From Dyella kyungheensis (GTDB lineage: Bacteria; Pseudomonadota; Gammaproteobacteria; Xanthomonadales; Rhodanobacteraceae), in contig NZ_JADIKC010000007.1 of NCBI RefSeq assembly GCF_016905005.1, forward strand, positions 363,305-427,304: DNA of 64,000 nucleotides. Direction: 5' to 3'. The notes under the pieces are model-generated. The model worked only from the letters and a program-made list of their open reading frames with translations, was not told where the DNA came from and searched no databases. Positions 49,317-58,807 of the stretch are shown in pieces. Positions within the stretch are counted from its first letter, which is position 1. Every line of letters starts with the position of its first letter. A program made the translations under genes and the position numbers.

Positions 49317-50516
49317 ATGAGCAACTTCCTCTTCACCTCCGAGTCGGTCTCTGAAGGCCATCCGGACAAAGTCGCCGACCAGATCTCCGATGCCGTCCTC
49401 GATGCGATCATCGCGCAGGATCCGCGTGCGCGCGTGGCCTGCGAAACGATGGTGAAGACGGGCGTGGCGATCGTCGCCGGCGAGATCACCACCAGCGCCT
49501 GGATCGACCTGGAAGCGCTGACCCGCAAGGTCATCGTCGACATCGGCTACGACTCTTCGGAAGTCGGCTTCGACGGCGAGACCTGCGGCGTGCTGAACCT
49601 GATCGGCAAGCAGTCGCCCGACATCAACCAGGGCGTGGATCGCAAGAAGCCGGAAGAACAGGGCGCTGGCGACCAGGGCCTGATGTTCGGCTACGCGACC
49701 AACGAGACCAAGGATTACATGCCGGCTGCGATCTACTACTCGCACCGCCTGGTCGAGCAGCAGGCCAAGGTCCGCAAGAAGAAGAATTCGCCGCTGCCGT
49801 GGCTGCGTCCGGACGCCAAGAGCCAGGTCACCCTGCGTTACGAAGACGGTGTCGCCACCGCCATCGACGCCGTGGTGCTGTCGACCCAGCACGATCCGAG
49901 CGTGAAGCAGAAGGATCTGATCGAGGCCGTGCGCGAGCACATCCTCAAGCCCGTGCTGCCGGCCAAGCTGCTGCACAAGGGCACCAAGTTCCACATCAAC
50001 CCGACCGGCAAGTTCGTGATCGGCGGCCCGGTGGGCGATTGCGGCCTGACCGGCCGCAAGATCATCGTCGACACCTACGGCGGCTGGGCCCGTCACGGTG
50101 GTGGCGCGTTCTCGGGCAAGGATCCGTCGAAGGTGGACCGTTCGGCCGCCTACGCTGCGCGTTATGTCGCCAAGAACATCGTGGCTGCCGGCATCGCCGA
50201 CCGTTGCGAAGTGCAGGTGAGCTACGCCATCGGCGTGGCCGAGCCGACCTCGATCTCGGTGACGACCTTCGGCACCGGCAAGATCAGCGACGAGAAGATC
50301 GAGAAGCTGATCCGCAAGCACTTCGACCTGCGCCCGTACGGCATCATCAAGATGCTCGACCTGGTGCACCCGATGTACCAGCAGACCGCCAGCTACGGTC
50401 ACTTCGGCCGCACCCCGTACGAAGTGAAGGGTCCGGACGGCAAGACCTACACCGCGTTCTCGTGGGAAAAGACCGATAAGGCCGAAGCGCTGCGCGCCGA
50501 TGCCAAGCTGAAGTAA
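49317..50516 (+). CDS. metK: S-adenosylmethionine synthetase
   Basis: Makes S-adenosylmethionine from methionine and ATP, 399 residues. Signatures are [20 protein letters not shown] (residues 5-24), the hexapeptide [12 protein letters not shown] and the P-loop-like [16 protein letters not shown]. The C-terminal region ends with the usual [19 protein letters not shown]. The gene stands alone, with its own promoter and a strong terminator. The product supplies SAM for the methyltransferases encoded in this window (RsmA, RsmH, RsmI). Confidence 0.98.
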   Translation: MSNFLFTSESVSEGHPDKVADQISDAVLDAIIAQDPRARVACETMVKTGVAIVAGEITTSAWIDLEALTRKVIVDIGYDSSEVGFDGETCGVLNLIGKQSPDINQGVDRKKPEEQGAGDQGLMFGYATNETKDYMPAAIYYSHRLVEQQAKVRKKKNSPLPWLRPDAKSQVTLRYEDGVATAIDAVVLSTQHDPSVKQKDLIEAVREHILKPVLPAKLLHKGTKFHINPTGKFVIGGPVGDCGLTGRKIIVDTYGGWARHGGGAFSGKDPSKVDRSAAYAARYVAKNIVAAGIADRCEVQVSYAIGVAEPTSISVTTFGTGKISDEKIEKLIRKHFDLRPYGIIKMLDLVHPMYQQTASYGHFGRTPYEVKGPDGKTYTAFSWEKTDKAEALRADAKLK

Positions 50517-50532
50517 GCCACGCTTGCTTTGC

Positions 50533-50566
50533 CAAGAAAACGGGCCGCGAAAGCGGCCCGTTTTCG
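50533..50566 (+). terminator. metK intrinsic terminator
   Basis: AAAACGGGCCGC-GAAA-GCGGCCCGTTTT (50537-50564): 12-bp stem, GAAA tetraloop, then a T-rich tail. It is symmetric and may also end the converging acetyltransferase gene. Confidence 0.92.
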
Positions 50567-50594
50567 TTTGGGTGCGCGCTGCGCTCCCGAGGGC

Positions 50595-51179
50595 TTACCC
50601 GGCCCCATCCTGCGCGGACGCGCAGCCATCGACCAAACGAATGAAGCGCGCTGGATTTCCTCCGACGAGGCTGTTCGGGGGAACGTCCCTGGTGACCACC
50701 GAGCCCGCAGCGACCACCGAGTTCTCCCCCACCGTGACCCCGCCGATGATCGTTGCTCCGGCGGCGATCCACACATTCCGCTCGATCACGATGCGCTTTC
50801 CGAACGTGACGGAACGACGCTGTGCGGGATCCAGCGGGTGGCCCGATGTGATGATGCTCACGTTAGGTCCGATCATCACATCGTCCGCGATGTGGAGGCC
50901 GCCGAGATCGTAGAAGGTGCAGTTCTGGTTTATGAAGACATTCCGGCCGACGCGAATCTCCTCGCCGCCGCTGGTGTAGAACGGCGGGATCAACAGGAAG
51001 CTGTTGTCGACGGGCTGGCCGATGAGTTCGGAGAACAAGGCCCGCACTTCATCGGCATCGTCGAAGGTCAAACGGTTGAGTGCAGTGGTGATCATCCCCG
51101 CGCGTTTGACCGCGGCCACCATCTTCGCCGATTCCGGCGTTCTCCTGTGGATGACCTTGGTGCGATCGTCGTTCGTCAT
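50595..51179 (-). CDS. Maltose/galactoside O-acetyltransferase-like enzyme
   Basis: A 194-residue left-handed parallel beta-helix acetyltransferase. Hexapeptide repeats run from about residue 85 to 175 ([20 protein letters not shown], then [20 protein letters not shown] and [20 protein letters not shown]). The TSGHPLD segment contains the catalytic His of the LacA/Maa/NodL group. The family acetylates sugars using acetyl-CoA. The N-terminal MacA-type domain ([20 protein letters not shown]) is also present. The start at 51179 was chosen over 51224 on family length. It is convergent with metK and followed upstream by the giant autotransporter. Confidence 0.88.
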   Translation of the reverse strand: MTNDDRTKVIHRRTPESAKMVAAVKRAGMITTALNRLTFDDADEVRALFSELIGQPVDNSFLLIPPFYTSGGEEIRVGRNVFINQNCTFYDLGGLHIADDVMIGPNVSIITSGHPLDPAQRRSVTFGKRIVIERNVWIAAGATIIGGVTVGENSVVAAGSVVTRDVPPNSLVGGNPARFIRLVDGCASAQDGAG

Positions 51180-51298
51180 TCGGCGCTTCCGTATCCATGC
51201 CAGCCACAGCCTGGATTGAAACACGAACGCGCTCGCCGCCGGAACGCATTCCGGAACCTGCGTCTTGCCGGTCGCCTGGCTTCCGGCGTTTGTCGCCA

Positions 51299-51325
51299 GT
51301 CATGCTGCCATGGCGGCAGCATGAC
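51299..51325 (-). terminator. Hairpin after the giant autotransporter gene
   Basis: Perfect 11-bp stem (51299-51309 with 51315-51325), 5-nt loop, 14 nt beyond the autotransporter stop. There is no T-run, so termination efficiency is uncertain. Confidence 0.6.
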
Positions 51326-51338
51326 TCGCACTTGCCGC

Positions 51339-54300
51339 TTACGGATCGAACTTCTTTTCCACGCCGAGCAGGATGGACTGGTTGCCGCTGCTCGTGTTGT
51401 CCAGGTAGTTCTGGTACTCCATGCGCAACAACCAGCCGCGCAACGACTGCAGCGCGACGCCGACGCCAAGCATGGTGTGGTTGCGCGACTGGTTGGTCAG
51501 CGATGTCTGGTACAGCGGACCGTTGAGCAGGTCGGCGTAGCGCATGGTCACCAGGTTCGAGCCCTGCATGTCATGCCCGAACTCCGCGCGCGCCTGCGGC
51601 GACCACACGCCGTAGTCTTCCTTGAAGGTCCACTGCGCCAGCAGGCCCAGCGTGCCGGTGCTGGTTTTCACCGTCTGGCCCTGGTACGCCAGCGAGTACA
51701 CCGAGTCGCCATTTTCCGTATAGCCGTCCAGATGCGCGCGGGCGATATCGAGGCGGCCGTAGGGAGTGAGCATCATGTCGTCGGTCTGGTGCTCGTAACC
51801 GACCGAGACCGAGCCGAACAGCTGCGTGCCATCGCGGTTGCCATGCACGGTGTTGCCGTCATCGGTGACGTAACGGCGCGCATCGAACTGCAGCCACTGG
51901 TAACCCGCCAGTGCGTCGACATAGACCGAGTTGGCCGGGTGATAGCTGGCATAGAACGCCACGTTGTAGCTGTCGAGCGCGCTGCGGCTGCCGTTCTTGC
52001 CGACATCGGACACGTCGTGGCCGTAGCCCACGCCGAAGCCCGCCGCGAAGTCCCGGCTGAAGGCCTTGTCGATGCCCATGCTCAGGCCGGACGTGGTGAA
52101 GTCGATGCCGTTGTCGCTGGTGCCGGTCTGCATCTTGCCGAAGTTGACGGCACCACCCGTCCACACCGCGATGCCACCAGGCAGTCCGCCACCCTGCAAC
52201 GTGGTGGCCGGCGGCGCCTGCGGCGTGTCGCCTGCATCGGGCTGGACGCGGTAACGATTCATGCCCTGCTGCTCACCCAACTCCGACAGCGACTGCGGAT
52301 TGCGCAGGCTGCTCGCCGAGGTCATGGTGATGCCATTGCTGAAGCCGCTGGCATTGGTACCGCCGTGCAGGCTCTCCAGGCGCTGCTGGAAGTTGCTGAT
52401 CTGGCCCGTGGCCATGCGGCGTGCCGCATCGGCCTGCGCATCGAGCACGCCGATCACTTCGGCGTTCTTCGACGGATCGCTGCGCGGTGTCACCGCCACG
52501 TTGATCGTGCCCGGCGCCGATTCGGCAAAGGCATTGCTGAGCGTATAGCTGAGCTGCGCCGATCCGCTGAAGCCTGCCGCCGCCGTGAAGGACAGCGCGT
52601 AGCCGCTGGCATTGGATTGGATGGTCGCCGAACCGGCGTTCGACGGCGAGATCGACACCAGCTTCGCCCCGGTGAAGGGACCGCCGTGCGCGGTGGCCGT
52701 CAGATCCACCTGCACCGTCCTGCCGGCGATCACGGTAGAGCTCAAGTTCGGCGCCACCGGCATTGGATTGACGTTGAGCGTGACGTGCGCCGGCTTGGAT
52801 GCACCGAACGGATTGCTCACGGTGTAATCGAAGCCGAGCGTTCCCGATGCATCGACAGCCGCGGTGTAGACGATGTCCGTACCCTGCACCACCGCCGTAC
52901 CCGAGGCAGGTGCCGTGGTGACAGCCGCGCTGACGAACGGTCCATTGGTCGCACCCGCCACCGCATGGATGGTCACGGTCTTGCCCGCCAGCAGCGTGAC
53001 GGACTGTGGCGCTGCGACCGGCACGGCACCCGGAATCACCGTGACGGTCACCGTCGCCGGCGCCGACGTGCCGCCTGGGCCGGTGGCCGTGTAGTTGAGC
53101 GTGTCGGTGCCAAAGTAATTGGCCGCCGGCGTGTACACCACGTTCAAGCCGTTCACCGTCGCCGTGCCATGCGATGGCTGCTGAGTGACGGTAATACTGG
53201 TGATCGGGCCGGTGTCGTTGGCGGTCACTGGGATGGTGGACGAACCGTTCGCGTTGGCGCTCGCCGTATCGTTCACCGCGATCGGCACCGGCTGCGCGAT
53301 GGCGATGGTGTACGCCTGCGAGCCCTGGAAAGCGAAACGGTCCGTCACCGTCACGGTGACGTTGAACGAACCCGCTGCCGTCGGAGAACCGGACAGCACG
53401 CCTGCAGGACTCAAGCTCAAGCCAGCCGGCAGTGCGCCACTGGTCAACGCATACGTATACGGCGCATTACCACCCGAAGCCGAGAGCGTCGTCGAGGTGT
53501 AGGCCACTCCTACCTTGCCTTGCGGCAAAGTGGTCGGCGTGAGCGCGATGCCTGGCGCACTGACCGTGATCTGATAGGTCTTGTCAGCGGTCTGCGTGGC
53601 CGCGTCGACAACGTGCAGGGTGACGCTATACGTGCCCGCGCTGGTGGGCGTACCCGACAGCACGCCTGCCGGCGAGAACGTCAGACCCGTGGGCAGACTG
53701 CCACCGGTGAGACTGAAGGTGTACGGCGCTGCGCCACCGACAGCAGTGATCGTCTGCGAATACGGCGAACCGCCAGTCACAGCGCTCAGCGGCGACGCCG
53801 TAACAAACGATACCGCGCCACCCGGCACCACGATCGCGAACGACTGCTGCACCTGCGACGCGGCAAGGAAGGCAGGGTTGCCGGCTTGGTTGGCATTGAC
53901 CGTGCACGTACCCGGTGCAAGCGTCGTCAGTATGCCGCCTGCAGTAACCGTACATACCGCGGTGGTGGCGGAAGTAAACGTTACGGGCAGGCCCGAGGTC
54001 GCCGTGGCCGTCAGCGTCGGCGTCGTACCGAAATTCTGCGCGCCCGGATTGGCGAAACTGATGGTCTGCGTACCTTGCGGCGTCACGCTGTTTGACGCGC
54101 CCGACGCAGCGCCGGTGATGGAACCATTCGTCGCCGTAACGGTAAAGGTGTAAGCCGTGCCGTTGGTCAATCCGGTCACCGTGATCGGAGCGTTGGCGCC
54201 GGTGCCGGTAAGTCCACCGGGGTTGGACGTCACCGTATAAGTGCTGATCGCCGCGCCACCGGTGTTTGCCGGCGCGGTGAACGACACGCTGGCCTGCGTG

Positions 54301-56885
54301 TTGCCCGCCGTGGCGGTGCCGATGGTCGGCGCGCCGGGCGCGACTGCCGCTACGGCGAAGACCTGCGTGACCTGAGTCGCGGCGCTGAAGGTGCCGTTAC
54401 CTGCCTGGTCGGCATGGATGCTGCAACTGCCCGCCGTGACGAAGGTCAGTGCGCCACCGCTGGTGATCGTACACACGCCGGTGGATGACGAAGTGAACGT
54501 CACCGGCAAGCCGGACGTGCTGCTCGCTGTCAGCGTCGGTGTGGTGCCGAAGTTCTGCGTGCCGGGATTGCTGAAGGTGATGGTCTGGCCGCCCCTCGGC
54601 GTCACGGCGTTCGACGCCGCCGATGGCGCACCGGGGCCCACCACATTGGTGGCGGTCACAGTGAAGGTATACGCGGTGCCGTTGGTCAATCCGGTCACGG
54701 CGATCGGGCTGCTCGCGCCCGAGCCGGTGAGCCCGCCGGGGCTGGAGGTGACCGTGTAGCCGGTGATCGGCGCGCCACCGGTGTTTGCCGGCGCCGTGAA
54801 ACTCACGGAAGCCTGGGTATCGCCAGCCGTTGCGCTGACGCCGGTCGGCGCGTCGGACGCGATGGCCGCGACATGCACCGTGTAGTTCCCCGTGCCGGTG
54901 AAACTCTGTGCGTCGGTGGCCGTGACGGTGAAGCTGAAGTCACCCGCCGTAGTGGGCGTGCCCGATAGCGTGCCGCTAGGCGCCAAGGTCAGGCCGGGAG
55001 GCAGCACGCCAGCGGTGACGGAGAGGCTATAGGGACCCATGCCACCGGAAGCGGACATCGACTGGGAATACGCCGTGCCCACCGTGGCGTTGGCCAGGCT
55101 GGACGGCGACACCGTGATGGTCGGCGCGGCGATCGTCAGCGTGAGTGGAATCGCGGTGGTATAGGGAGTGCTCGGACCGGTGGTGGAGTCGCTCACGTTG
55201 ATGGTGATGTTGAACGTACCTGCCTGCGTCGGCGTGCCGCTCAACAAGCCACTGGACGACAAGGTCACGCCCGCCGGCAAACCGCTCGCGCTCGGGAAGA
55301 TGTACGGCGCGGTGCCGTTCGTTGGCGTGAATTGCTGGGAGTAGCCGCTGTTGACCGCGCCGTTCGGCAGAGTGGCAGGCGTGATCGTGACGACCGGCTT
55401 ATCGACGACCAGTGTGACGTTGGCAGGCGTCGAGGAGACCGGCCCGGTGCCGGTGGAGCTGTCCTTCGCCGTGACCTGCACCGTGAACGTACCCTGGACG
55501 GTCGGTGTGCCGCTGATGGTGCCGTTGGCGGCCAAAGTCAGGCCCGCAGGCAAGGTGCCCGCAGACACCGTGTAGGTGTAGGGCGTCGCGCCACCGCTGG
55601 CACCTGCGATGGATTGGTTGTACGCCGCGCCTGCCCTGGGATGCGGCGGCTGAGTCGGCGCGTACATGATGGTTGGCTGACTCACCGTGACCGTCACCGT
55701 GCCTACCGGCGAGGACGTGCCCGCGCCATTGGTTGCCGTGTAGGTAAACGAATCATTCCCTACGTAACCCGCGGTAGGCGTATAGGTGATCGACGTGCCA
55801 CTGGCCGTGGCCGTGCCGTGCGTAGCCTGCGTGCCCACCGCCACCGACGTGGCAGTCGCGCCGGTGATGTTCAGCGTCACGGGATTGTTGGTGCTGTTGT
55901 AGGCGACCGTCGCCGACACCGGGCCGGTGGTGGGCGGCAGGTTCAATACCGTCAACGTAACCGGCACCACCTTGAAGTAATGGGTAGAGCTGCCGTCGGT
56001 GACCAGGACCGAAAAGTTGTACGGACCCAGCGACGTAGGTGTGCCGCTGAGCGTGCCATCCGCCGCCAAGTTGATGCCTGGCGGCAAGGTACCGCTGCTG
56101 TACGCGAAGGTGAAAGGCGCAAGCGCCCCCGATGCCTGCAACTGGTAGTTGTATGGACTATTGATCCCCGCATTCTGTGGCGTGGCCACCGAGATGCCCG
56201 ACGAAGGATTGGGCACCACCGCCGTATACGACTTCGGACCCGACACGCCTGCGCCGTCGGTGGCCGTGATGGTGAACGAATACGACCCCGCCTGGTTCGG
56301 CGTACCGCTGATGGTGTTGCCGCTCAGGCTCAGGCCCGAGGGCAAGGAGCCGCCCGTCAACGCGTACGTGTAGGTACCGTTTCCGCCAGAGGCGCTCAAC
56401 ACCTGAGTGAAGCTGGTACCCACTTGCAGCGTGGGAAACGAAGCTGGACTGATACTGATCTGGCTGGCGGATGCGGCAATGTTCACGACGATGGTGAATG
56501 GCTCGCCCAGGGAATCTTCCACCACGAACGAGTCGGTAGTGGCGGCCGACTGTGAGCCATTGTTCGTATACGTGACGACACCCGACAGCGTGTTCACGCT
56601 AACCGTGCCGTATTGCGGATTGGTGGTGCCCGCATGCGGGTACGGATTCAGACCGAGCCCATCGCATTGATCGCCGATATTGATCGCAATCGACGTGTTC
56701 GCCACCATCGGCGACGTCGACGGCGTGGTGTTGGAGACGTCCGGCACGGTGATGGTGCCGCAGGCGGCGCGCGCGGCATCCGGCATCAGCCCGAGCAAGG
56801 CCATCACCAACAGCCAGCTGAAAACACTACGCGACAACGACAAAAGGCGCGCCACGGCGCGCTGCATCGGCAAGCGATGAGACAT
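51339..56885 (-). CDS. Giant type Va autotransporter with Ig-like/FnIII-like passenger
   Basis: An 1848-residue protein with an extended signal sequence (residues 1-40, ending ARA). The passenger is a string of beta-sandwich modules. Putative-Ig (He_PIG-type) repeats lie at about 143-225, 230-315, 403-495, 498-587, 588-673, 1024-1109 and 1110-1198. Big/cadherin-like modules lie near 318-402, 1200-1283, 1285-1373 and 1375-1467. Two FnIII plus YDG-like units lie at 678-845 and 849-1022. An alpha-helical linker (1475-1500) leads into a 280-residue beta-barrel (from about 1570). The last strand reads LLGVEKKFDP, so the terminal aromatic is two residues from the end, an oddity. A surface adhesin role is inferred. 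GGGGGA precedes the ATG at 56885. Classical autotransporter passengers are beta-helices; this one is not. Confidence 0.88.
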   Translation of the reverse strand: MSHRLPMQRAVARLLSLSRSVFSWLLVMALLGLMPDAARAACGTITVPDVSNTTPSTSPMVANTSIAINIGDQCDGLGLNPYPHAGTTNPQYGTVSVNTLSGVVTYTNNGSQSAATTDSFVVEDSLGEPFTIVVNIAASASQISISPASFPTLQVGTSFTQVLSASGGNGTYTYALTGGSLPSGLSLSGNTISGTPNQAGSYSFTITATDGAGVSGPKSYTAVVPNPSSGISVATPQNAGINSPYNYQLQASGALAPFTFAYSSGTLPPGINLAADGTLSGTPTSLGPYNFSVLVTDGSSTHYFKVVPVTLTVLNLPPTTGPVSATVAYNSTNNPVTLNITGATATSVAVGTQATHGTATASGTSITYTPTAGYVGNDSFTYTATNGAGTSSPVGTVTVTVSQPTIMYAPTQPPHPRAGAAYNQSIAGASGGATPYTYTVSAGTLPAGLTLAANGTISGTPTVQGTFTVQVTAKDSSTGTGPVSSTPANVTLVVDKPVVTITPATLPNGAVNSGYSQQFTPTNGTAPYIFPSASGLPAGVTLSSSGLLSGTPTQAGTFNITINVSDSTTGPSTPYTTAIPLTLTIAAPTITVSPSSLANATVGTAYSQSMSASGGMGPYSLSVTAGVLPPGLTLAPSGTLSGTPTTAGDFSFTVTATDAQSFTGTGNYTVHVAAIASDAPTGVSATAGDTQASVSFTAPANTGGAPITGYTVTSSPGGLTGSGASSPIAVTGLTNGTAYTFTVTATNVVGPGAPSAASNAVTPRGGQTITFSNPGTQNFGTTPTLTASSTSGLPVTFTSSSTGVCTITSGGALTFVTAGSCSIHADQAGNGTFSAATQVTQVFAVAAVAPGAPTIGTATAGNTQASVSFTAPANTGGAAISTYTVTSNPGGLTGTGANAPITVTGLTNGTAYTFTVTATNGSITGAASGASNSVTPQGTQTISFANPGAQNFGTTPTLTATATSGLPVTFTSATTAVCTVTAGGILTTLAPGTCTVNANQAGNPAFLAASQVQQSFAIVVPGGAVSFVTASPLSAVTGGSPYSQTITAVGGAAPYTFSLTGGSLPTGLTFSPAGVLSGTPTSAGTYSVTLHVVDAATQTADKTYQITVSAPGIALTPTTLPQGKVGVAYTSTTLSASGGNAPYTYALTSGALPAGLSLSPAGVLSGSPTAAGSFNVTVTVTDRFAFQGSQAYTIAIAQPVPIAVNDTASANANGSSTIPVTANDTGPITSITVTQQPSHGTATVNGLNVVYTPAANYFGTDTLNYTATGPGGTSAPATVTVTVIPGAVPVAAPQSVTLLAGKTVTIHAVAGATNGPFVSAAVTTAPASGTAVVQGTDIVYTAAVDASGTLGFDYTVSNPFGASKPAHVTLNVNPMPVAPNLSSTVIAGRTVQVDLTATAHGGPFTGAKLVSISPSNAGSATIQSNASGYALSFTAAAGFSGSAQLSYTLSNAFAESAPGTINVAVTPRSDPSKNAEVIGVLDAQADAARRMATGQISNFQQRLESLHGGTNASGFSNGITMTSASSLRNPQSLSELGEQQGMNRYRVQPDAGDTPQAPPATTLQGGGLPGGIAVWTGGAVNFGKMQTGTSDNGIDFTTSGLSMGIDKAFSRDFAAGFGVGYGHDVSDVGKNGSRSALDSYNVAFYASYHPANSVYVDALAGYQWLQFDARRYVTDDGNTVHGNRDGTQLFGSVSVGYEHQTDDMMLTPYGRLDIARAHLDGYTENGDSVYSLAYQGQTVKTSTGTLGLLAQWTFKEDYGVWSPQARAEFGHDMQGSNLVTMRYADLLNGPLYQTSLTNQSRNHTMLGVGVALQSLRGWLLRMEYQNYLDNTSSGNQSILLGVEKKFDP

Positions 56886-57187
56886 GATTCCCCCGACTCC
56901 CTGTTCTACGCGCACAGCAATGACGCGTGCTGCACTCGCGCTCAACGTCAAATCATTCGAACTGCTACGGCTTTATTCCCAAGCCGCCCCTGTGAAGCAG
57001 TGAAGCATCGCCTTCGCTTAAACAGCGCTGCGATTTTTTGCAATCAGCGTCGACCTATAAATGCTTACGTTATCGACTTGAATATTGTGAGCTTCGTCAC
57101 GGGTTACTTGTCAAGGTTCTCTGACTAAGAGACAGTAGATTGGTGCAGCCACAGGATGCGCTCGCACACTCACCAGGGGGATTTCCA
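56886..57187. other. AT-rich divergent promoter region, autotransporter/tail-collar genes
   Basis: This 302-nt stretch lies between two divergent genes and is clearly lower in GC than its surroundings, especially 57020-57130. It contains the small inverted repeat TCTCT-GACTA-AGAGA (57116-57130) and several AT-rich -10-like hexamers. I cannot assign a promoter with confidence. It must hold the start signals for both transcripts. Confidence 0.5.
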
Positions 57188-57694
57188 ATGACCGATGTTT
57201 TCGTGGGGCAAGTCATGCTCGCTCCGTTTGCGTTTGCGCCAAGAACCTTTGCGCAGTGCGACGGCGCCCTCATGGCCATCAATCAAAACCAAGCGCTTTT
57301 TTCGTTGCTTGGCACCGTCTATGGCGGCGACGGCCAGACCACATTTCAACTACCCGATCTGCGCGGACGTACGCCTTATGGCATAGGCAACAACTACACC
57401 CTGGGCCAGCTCGGCGGCCAGGAAGCGGTGACCCTGCAGACCAACCAGATTCCGTCGCACGTGCACACCGCCGGCTACAGCACGCAGAATGGTGCCGTGC
57501 GCAACCCGGCCAATGCACTCTACGGCAATACCGGTGCCACCTCGATTTACGCGGCAGCCACCGGTTCGCAGGTGACGCTCAACGCCAACACCGCCGGTGC
57601 CACCGGGCAAGGCGTACCGCATTCCAATCTTCAGCCGTTTTCGGTACTGAATTTCTGCATCGCGCTGAGCGGCATCTACCCGCCGCGCCCCTGA
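57188..57694 (+). CDS. Tail-collar-domain protein 1 (microcystin-dependent-protein family)
   Basis: A 168-residue protein with a phage tail-collar domain: MLAPFAFAPRTFAQCDGALM at residues 9-28, SLLGTVYGGDGQTTFQLPDL, RGRTPYG, then HVHTAGY. It ends with NLQPFSVLNFCIALSGIYPP. There is no signal peptide. The two conserved cysteines (AQCDG and NFCIAL) recur in the next two genes. The family (COG4675-type) occurs in phage tail fibres but is also widespread on bacterial chromosomes with no known role. A strong GGGGGA site precedes the ATG. It is the first of three tandem paralogues. Confidence 0.85.
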   Translation: MTDVFVGQVMLAPFAFAPRTFAQCDGALMAINQNQALFSLLGTVYGGDGQTTFQLPDLRGRTPYGIGNNYTLGQLGGQEAVTLQTNQIPSHVHTAGYSTQNGAVRNPANALYGNTGATSIYAAATGSQVTLNANTAGATGQGVPHSNLQPFSVLNFCIALSGIYPPRP

Positions 57695-57709
57695 GTCGGA
57701 GATCGACAC

Positions 57710-58237
57710 ATGCAACCTTACCTTGGCGAAATTCGCCTGCTGCCGTTCAACTTTGCACCGGTGGGCTGGCAGGACTGCGATGGCAGCTTGCTGTCCATCG
57801 CGGAAAACGAAGCGCTGTACGTCTTGCTCGGCACCACCTACGGCGGTGATGGAGTCAGCACGTTCGCCGTACCCGACCTGCGCGGCCGCTTGCCCATTCA
57901 TCGCGGCACGGGTCGAGGGCTTAGTTCTTACGTACTAGGCCAAATAGCCGGCACGGAAGCGGTCACCCTGATCTCGGGGAACCTGCCCGCGCACACGCAT
58001 ACGGTACAGGCCACCAGCGCCCCCGCCAGCACGGGCGCTCCATCGGGCACGGCTGAGCTGGGCACCATCAGCGGCGACACGATGTACACCAGCGACATTA
58101 CCGGCCTGACCGCACACCCTGCGGCCACAAGCATGCTCAGTACGGCGGGTGGCAACCAGGCGCACGACAACACGATGCCGACGCTCGCCGTTCGCTTTTG
58201 CATTGCGCTGGCAGGCGTCTTCCCCAGTCAGTCGTAA
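57710..58237 (+). CDS. Tail-collar-domain protein 2
   Basis: A 175-residue paralogue of the preceding gene, starting 15 nt after its stop. It has EIRLLPFNFAPVGWQDCDGS, VLLGTTYGGDGVSTFAVPDL, RGRLPIH, and LPAHTHTVQ. The region between about residues 100 and 150 is Ser/Thr/Ala-rich and variable, as expected of a receptor-facing loop. The C-terminus MPTLAVRFCIALAGVFPSQ matches the family end block. The paralogues share the N- and C-terminal blocks and differ in the middle, which suggests functional diversification. Confidence 0.85.
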   Translation: MQPYLGEIRLLPFNFAPVGWQDCDGSLLSIAENEALYVLLGTTYGGDGVSTFAVPDLRGRLPIHRGTGRGLSSYVLGQIAGTEAVTLISGNLPAHTHTVQATSAPASTGAPSGTAELGTISGDTMYTSDITGLTAHPAATSMLSTAGGNQAHDNTMPTLAVRFCIALAGVFPSQS

Positions 58238-58271
58238 CGGCGCGTCGCCATCACTTTCAGGACAACGCATC

Positions 58272-58805
58272 ATGAGCAATAACTTTCTCGGCGAAATCCA
58301 GCTCTTTGCCTTCGGCTTCAATCCGGCCAATTGGGCGCCGTGCAACGGCCAGCTCCTTCCCATCTCGCAAAACACCGCGCTGTTTTCCCTGCTTGGCACC
58401 AATTTCGGCGGCGATGGCAAAACCACCTTCGGTTTGCCGAACTTCCAAGGCTCGGCAGCCTGTGGCGTGGGTAGCGGTCCGGGCTTAACGGAACGAGTCA
58501 TCGGTGAGACCTTCGGTTCCGAGACCGTCACCCTGAATCCCCTGGAAATACCGACCCATACGCACCCATTCAACGCCTACAACCAGACCGACACGTCCAA
58601 GCGCCAAAGCGCGCCGGCGACCGGCAGTGCGCTGACGTTGCCGGCTGAAATCACCCCGTACATAGGCGGCACCTCGCCAACGGGTTCATTTGCCATGCAG
58701 ATGGTGCAACCCGCCGGTGGCTCGCTGCCGCATGAAAACCGGCAGCCCTTCCTGGCGATGAATTTCTGCATCGCCTTGTCGGGACAGTTTCCGCAGCGGC
58801 CGTAA
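58272..58805 (+). CDS. Tail-collar-domain protein 3
   Basis: A 177-residue paralogue. Blocks are EIQLFAFGFNPANWAPCNGQ, SLLGTNFGGDGKTTFGLPNF (an NF variant of the usual DLRGR), and IPTHTHPFNAY. It ends with NRQPFLAMNFCIALSGQFPQ. The start at 58272 follows the second gene by 34 nt; the longer open frame lies in gene 2. The next gene starts 2 nt after its stop codon, so the GNAT enzyme is probably translated with it. Confidence 0.85.
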   Translation: MSNNFLGEIQLFAFGFNPANWAPCNGQLLPISQNTALFSLLGTNFGGDGKTTFGLPNFQGSAACGVGSGPGLTERVIGETFGSETVTLNPLEIPTHTHPFNAYNQTDTSKRQSAPATGSALTLPAEITPYIGGTSPTGSFAMQMVQPAGGSLPHENRQPFLAMNFCIALSGQFPQRP

Positions 58806-58807
58806 GC

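Noticed and set aside
50529..54095. 1188-codon open frame on the plus strand
   Set aside because: It runs antisense to the acetyltransferase and autotransporter genes. Its translation is Arg/His-rich low-complexity, typical of a high-GC shadow frame, and shows no family motif.
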